Below are positions 24,501-30,500 of a stretch of DNA of 64,000 nt, piece after piece. The position numbers and the translations under genes were made by a program. The number at the start of each line of letters is the position of its first letter. Position 1 is the stretch's first letter. The DNA is from Cylindrodendrum hubeiense (lineage: Eukaryota; Ascomycota; Sordariomycetes; Hypocreales; Nectriaceae), in NCBI GenBank assembly GCA_014621425.1, contig JAANBB010000011.1, positions 124,001 to 188,000 of the forward strand. The letters are read 5' to 3'. The notes under the pieces were generated by a model that ran no database searches, had not been told where the DNA came from, and worked only from the letters and a program-made list of their open reading frames with translations.

Positions 24501-27500
24501 GCTGAGGGAGGGCGCCCCTGGCAGACCTGGACGATGCGGGATACTCTACAAGACCGGCGACCTGGTGCAGTACAACGAGGATGGAAGCCTGCGATACATT
24601 GGCCGCAAAGATACCCAAGTCAAAATTCGTGGCCAGCGTATCGAGCTCGGTGAGATCGAACGCCGGGTCCACGATTGCATGCCCGATGCGTCGCGGGTGG
24701 TCGTCGAACTCATTAAGCTACAAGGCGAGAATACGAGCTCCACGCTCGCCGCGTTTATTGAGACAGGCGAGGACAAGGTACAAAGGGATGACCAGAATGA
24801 TCTTTCTGAAGTCCGTGTATTGGTCGTTCCTGTGGACGTAGATGACAGCTTGGCTGTCCATCTGCCGCGGTACATGATACCAACAGTAACTTTTGCTCTG
24901 CACGAGCTGCCCCTAACCACCACGGGCAAAATGGACCGCAAGAGACTTCGTGAAATCGGAATGACCTTCTCGGCCCAGCAAATAGCCGATATAAATACCA
25001 CCACCAACGGCCCGAAGCAAATACCGGAGACAGACGTCGAGAAGAAGCTGCGAGACATCTGGGCCAGTGTTCTCCATATCGAGCCGGAAACTATCGGCCT
25101 CCACGATAGCTTTTTCCAACTCGGCGGTGACTCGATCGCGGCGATGAAAGCGGTCGGCGAAGCTCGACAACAGCGTCTCGAAGTGACTGTCGCAGACATC
25201 TTTGGGTCTCCCACCTTGGTCGATCTGGCGCGGGAGGCTGTCCACCTACACGACATAGCTCCTGAGCATGTCGCCGCATTTTCCCTCTTGGGCGAAGGAA
25301 CTGATGTTCCTGCGGTCATCAAAGATGTCTCTGCTCGCTGTGGAGTGGATTCTGCAGTAGTCCAAGACGCATATCCTTGCACAGCCCTCCAGGAGGGCTT
25401 ACTGTCACTGGCATTGAAACGGCCTGGCGATTACATGCTGCAGGCTACTCTAGAGCTCTCGCCTGATGTTTCCATACGGGCATTCCGAGACACGTGGGAG
25501 ACAGTGGTCCAAAAAATGCCCATACTGCGCACAAGAATTGTGACACACAACGATTTGGGTCTTTTGCAGGTTATCCTGGATAAGGACATTGTTTGGGCTG
25601 AGACGAACGGCCTGGATGCGTACCTCGAGGCTGATCGTCTACAGCCTATGAACATCGCCCAGCCGCTCACCCGCTATGCGATGGTAAAGGATGAAGCGTG
25701 TAATAAACACTGGTTTGTATGGACTGTACACCATGTGTTATATGATGGCTGGTCCATGGCTCTTATGATGGAAGCTTTGAATCGTGTGTACCAGGGCCAG
25801 GCACTTACAAGCGGACCCCAGTTCCAGTCGTTCATCAAGTATACGCAGGACCAAGGCACGGAGGCAACGGCCAAGTTCTGGCGTGCGTCTCTGGACAAGT
25901 GTGATTCCTCACCCTTCCCGGCCCTGTCTCCCTCCGTTGAGCAGCCCAAGGCCGACTCGACAGTAGAGCATTGCTTTCCGCACCCCCGGAACCGACACTT
26001 GGGTACTACGACGTCAAGTCTCGTCCGGGCGGCCTGGGCTTTGCTTGTCGGCCGAATGACCAGTTCGGACGATGTTGTCTTTGGTGTCACCACGTTTGGG
26101 CGAAACGCCCCCGTTGCCAACCTCGAAACCATGGCTGCCCCTGCCATAGCAACGGTGCCGGTGCGTGTCCAGCTGGACATGCAGCAAAAGGTGCTCGAGT
26201 ATACCCGCACGGTGCAGCGCAATGCTACGGAGATGATTCCATTCGAGCAGAACGGACTGTCCCGTATTTCGAAAATCTCCCCGGACTGCCAACAGGCATG
26301 CATGTTTCAAACGCTCCTTGTGATTCAACCCGAGCACACTAGCGATGCCAAGAACATGCTGGGCAAATGGGATTATGGTGACCAGCAGAAGTGGTTTAAT
26401 ACCTATGCCTTGATGCTTGAGGTGTCACTGGGTCCCGAACAGATTGTGGTCACCGCCAGCTTCGACTCACGCGTCATTGAGCACTGGCTGGTTGAGAAAC
26501 TACTGACTCGACTCGAGAGCGTGATACACCAGTTGGATTCCGCTGGAAGCCATCGTGTCCTGGCCGACATCGACGCCATCACGCCTCAGGACCTTAATCA
26601 GCTATGGACATGGAATTCCGTGGTGCCTACTTGTGTGGACCGGTGTGTTCATGACATGGTACGCGAGCGTGCCGAGGACCAACCCAGGGCTCTGGCAGTT
26701 AGCGCCTGGGATGGCGAGCTTACATACAGTGAGCTCGAGTTGTTGGCGACACGATTGTCTTACCAGCTCATAGAGCTTGGTGTGCAGCCGGATATGCTAG
26801 TGCCCCTGTGCTTTGAGAAGTCATTGTGGAACACGGTTGCGATGCTTGCCGTGCTCAAGGCGGGCGGTGCCTTTGTGTTGCTCGACGCCTCGCTACCCGA
26901 GCAACGTTTGCGAACAATTATCGACCAGGTTGATGCGCACTTGCTTCTGTCTTCCACCGCCAATATGGGACTTAGCTCTGGTCTATCAAACAATGTGATT
27001 CAAGTCGGCCCGGACCTCAAGAAGCAATCTGATATCCCTACCGCCAATCCTCTGACCGGACAAGCTCCGTCCTCAGCATCATTAATGTTTGCCGTTTTTA
27101 CATCCGGCAGTACCGGAGTACCCAAGGGAGCCCTGCTGACGCATGGTAACTTTTCCTCGGGCCTGGAGTATCAGTCGCAACTGCTGGGCTTTACGAAAGA
27201 TTCTCGCGTGTTTGATTTTGCATCATATGCCTTTGACATTGCTGTGCACAACGTCTTTGCGACTCTTGTTACAGGAGGATGCTTGTGCGTCCCGTCTGAT
27301 ACAGACCGCAAGGAAAATATTGGGGAGTCAATGTCAAACATGCGCGTAACAATCGCTGATCTAACGCCGACCGTGGCCCGCTTACTGGATCCAGCGACGT
27401 TGCCCGATCTCGAGACATTGATCCTGGCTGGAGAAGCTGTTTTGGTTGATGATGCGGCGCGCTGGTGGGGACAGTCGCATGTTGTAAACGCCTACGGGCC

Positions 27501-30500
27501 TGCTGAATGCAACATCAGCACAATTAATGGATCCGCTTCCAGTCCCGACAACGTCGTGCACATAGGAAAGGGATCTGGGCTAGTTACTTGGATTGTCGAT
27601 CCCAGGAACCATGACGTCCTCTTGCCTCCCGGCTGCATCGGCGAGCTTCTCCTCGAGGGTCCTTTGGTTGGAAAAGGTTACTTAAAGGAACCAAAAAAGA
27701 CAGCAGCCGCCTTTATAGAGGACCCGGCTTGGCTACTGAAGGGTGCAGAGGACCGACCTGGCCGCGTTGGAAGGCTGTACAAGACGGGTGACCTTGTCTG
27801 TTACAATGAAGATGGCAGCCTCCGGTTCATCGGCCGGAAGGATGAGCAGATCAAGATCCGCGGTCAGCGCGTCGAGCTCGGTGAGATCGAGCGCAAGTTT
27901 GAAGATTGCATGCCTGGAACCATGCAAGTTGTCGTCGAGGTTATCACGCCCAAGGGTGCGAATGCAACATCGACACTCGCAGTATTTGCAGCCATGCCCG
28001 AGCTGGCGCAGAATGATGACGACTTGAGTGTGACGCCGAGAGTGCTTCCAATCCCACGGGATGTTGAAGACAAGCTGGCAGAGCATCTCCCACGCTACAT
28101 GATACCTACCGTGCTGTTTGCTATGACGGAGCTTCCTCTGACAGCAACAGGCAAGACCAACCGCAAGCAATTGCGCGAGATTGGAGGCTCTTTTTCGATC
28201 CAGGAGTTTGTACAGGTTCAGTCGGCCGGGCGCGGACCCAAGCGTCAACCTATATCAGAGGCGGAGCAGCAGCTACAAAAGATCTGGGCGCAGGTGCTCG
28301 GCGTTGAGGCATCGACAATCGGGCTGGGCGACAGCTTCTTCCAGCTGGGAGGTGACTCTATCGGCGCTATGAAGGTTGTTGGCGAGGCGCGCAATCTTGG
28401 CATCGAGATAGCTGTTGCCGACATATTCCGCCACCCATGGTTGGAGGATGCGATGCAGAATACCTCTGAAGCCAAGAAAAGCAGCGCTTCCTCCGGGCCC
28501 ATACTGCCCGTGAAAACATTAGGGCCAGTCGAGCAGTCATATGCCCAAGAAAGACTCTGGTTCTTGGAACAACTACATCCAGGCCTGACCTGGTACCACA
28601 TGCCCTGCGCGCTGCGTTTTCGTGGACCAATACAGCTCGCTGCGTTGGAAACCGCAATCCACACACTCGAAGAACGCCATGAGACCCTAAGAACCACATT
28701 CATGTCCAATGACGGCATCAGCATGCAGGCGGTTCAATTGTTTGAGCCCACGGGATTGAATATTGTTGATATTCCACTTGGAGATGAAGAGCAACTTGAG
28801 CAAACACTCCTCAAGGAGCAGACGACTCCATTCAACCTCGAAACCGAACCTGGTTGGAGGGTCTCTCTGTATCGACTTGGAGAATCTGACTACGTGCTGT
28901 CTATCGTTTTGCACCATATCATTTCAGATGGCTGGTCTCTTGATATTCTCCGAAAAGAACTTGCAACATTCTATTCTGCCGCACTTCGCGGGCAGGATCC
29001 CCTCTCGCAGGTTGATTCATTACCCATCCAGTACCGAGACTATTCTGTTTGGCAGAAACAACAAGAGCATGTTGACGAGCAGCGCCGGCAGTTAGACTAC
29101 TGGGTAAACCAACTCGAGACAAGCCAACCGGCGGAAATCATCTGCGATGAACCTCGACCCGACGCCTTGTCTGGCAATGCGGCTGTAGAAAGCCTTCGGA
29201 TTGAAGGCGCGCTCTACGAAAAGCTTCAAATGTTCTGCAAGTCACATAGTGTGACAGCATTTACAGCCCTCTTGGCCGTATTCAGAGCAACCCATTTCCG
29301 CCTGACTGGAATCAACGATGCTACAATTGGATCTGTCAACGCCAATCGAGACCGATGGGAGCTCAAAAATATGATTGGCTTCTTTGTCAATATGCAGTGT
29401 CTCCGCATTGAGATTGAAGATGAGTCCTTTGAGCAGTTGGTTCAACAGATTCATGAAACATCGATTGAATCTTTTGCCAATCAGGATGTTTCATTTGAGA
29501 AGATTGTTGCAAAGCTACAGAGAGATAGGGATCTATCACGTCATCCCTTGGTTCAGATTATCTTCGCCCTACATGCCCAACTTGACCTGGGCCATTTTAC
29601 ATTGGAGGGGGTGGAAGGTGAACCTATTGGCTCGTCACTCACCTCACGGTTCGATCTTGAATTTCACTTCTTTCAAGAGAAGGAAGCTCTGCAAGGCCGG
29701 GTCATCTTCTCCACAGATCTGTATAATGCAGAGACCATTGCGAACATGTTATCTGTCTTTCACACTATGCTTAACAAGGCTCTTAGTCAGCCTACGATGA
29801 AGATTGCATCACTACCACTATTAACCGACGGCGATTTCGCTGAATTGGACAATATGGGATTGATTAAGATCGATCGCCGCGAATACCCAGCAGAGTCTAG
29901 CATTGTTGACTCATTCAGGCATCAGGTTTCTTCGACTCCGGATCGAGTGGCGGTCAAAGACTCGTCAACCCAATTCACATACTCCGAGCTTGATCAAAGG
30001 TCAGATGTGCTTGCAAGATGGTTGGCACTGAAGTCATTTGCTCCAGAAACACTTGTCGGAGTATTATCCGGTCGATGTTGCGATACAATCATTGCTTTCC
30101 TGGCCATTCTCAAGGCCGGTCTTGCATACTTGCCGCTTGATGCAGAGGCCCCATCCGACCAAATGGCTACGATCTTGTCATCACTTAGCGGTGACAAGAT
30201 TGTGCTTCTGGGACCTGATGTGGACCCACCTCCACTTTTGGATAACGTCGAGTTCATTCCCATCGTCGATGCCCTCCGAAATGAGACCGACATGCATCGC
30301 GGCGCTAATCCAGCTATAAAGCTCTGCACGCCTTCACCTTCCAGTCTCGCCTACGTCATGTTTACCTCAGGCTCCGCAGACAAGCCCAAAGGAATCATGA
30401 TAGAGCATCGCGGCATCTTAAGACTGGTGAAAGGAAGTCCTATGATGGAAGTCTTACCGAGCAATGCCACCATGGCTCATATCAGCAATACCGCCTTTAA

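Noticed and set aside
24546..25382. 278-codon minus-strand frame inside the NRPS
   Set aside because: Antisense shadow of conserved NRPS coding sequence; many such frames of 60-210 codons occur through 15.5-32.8 kb.
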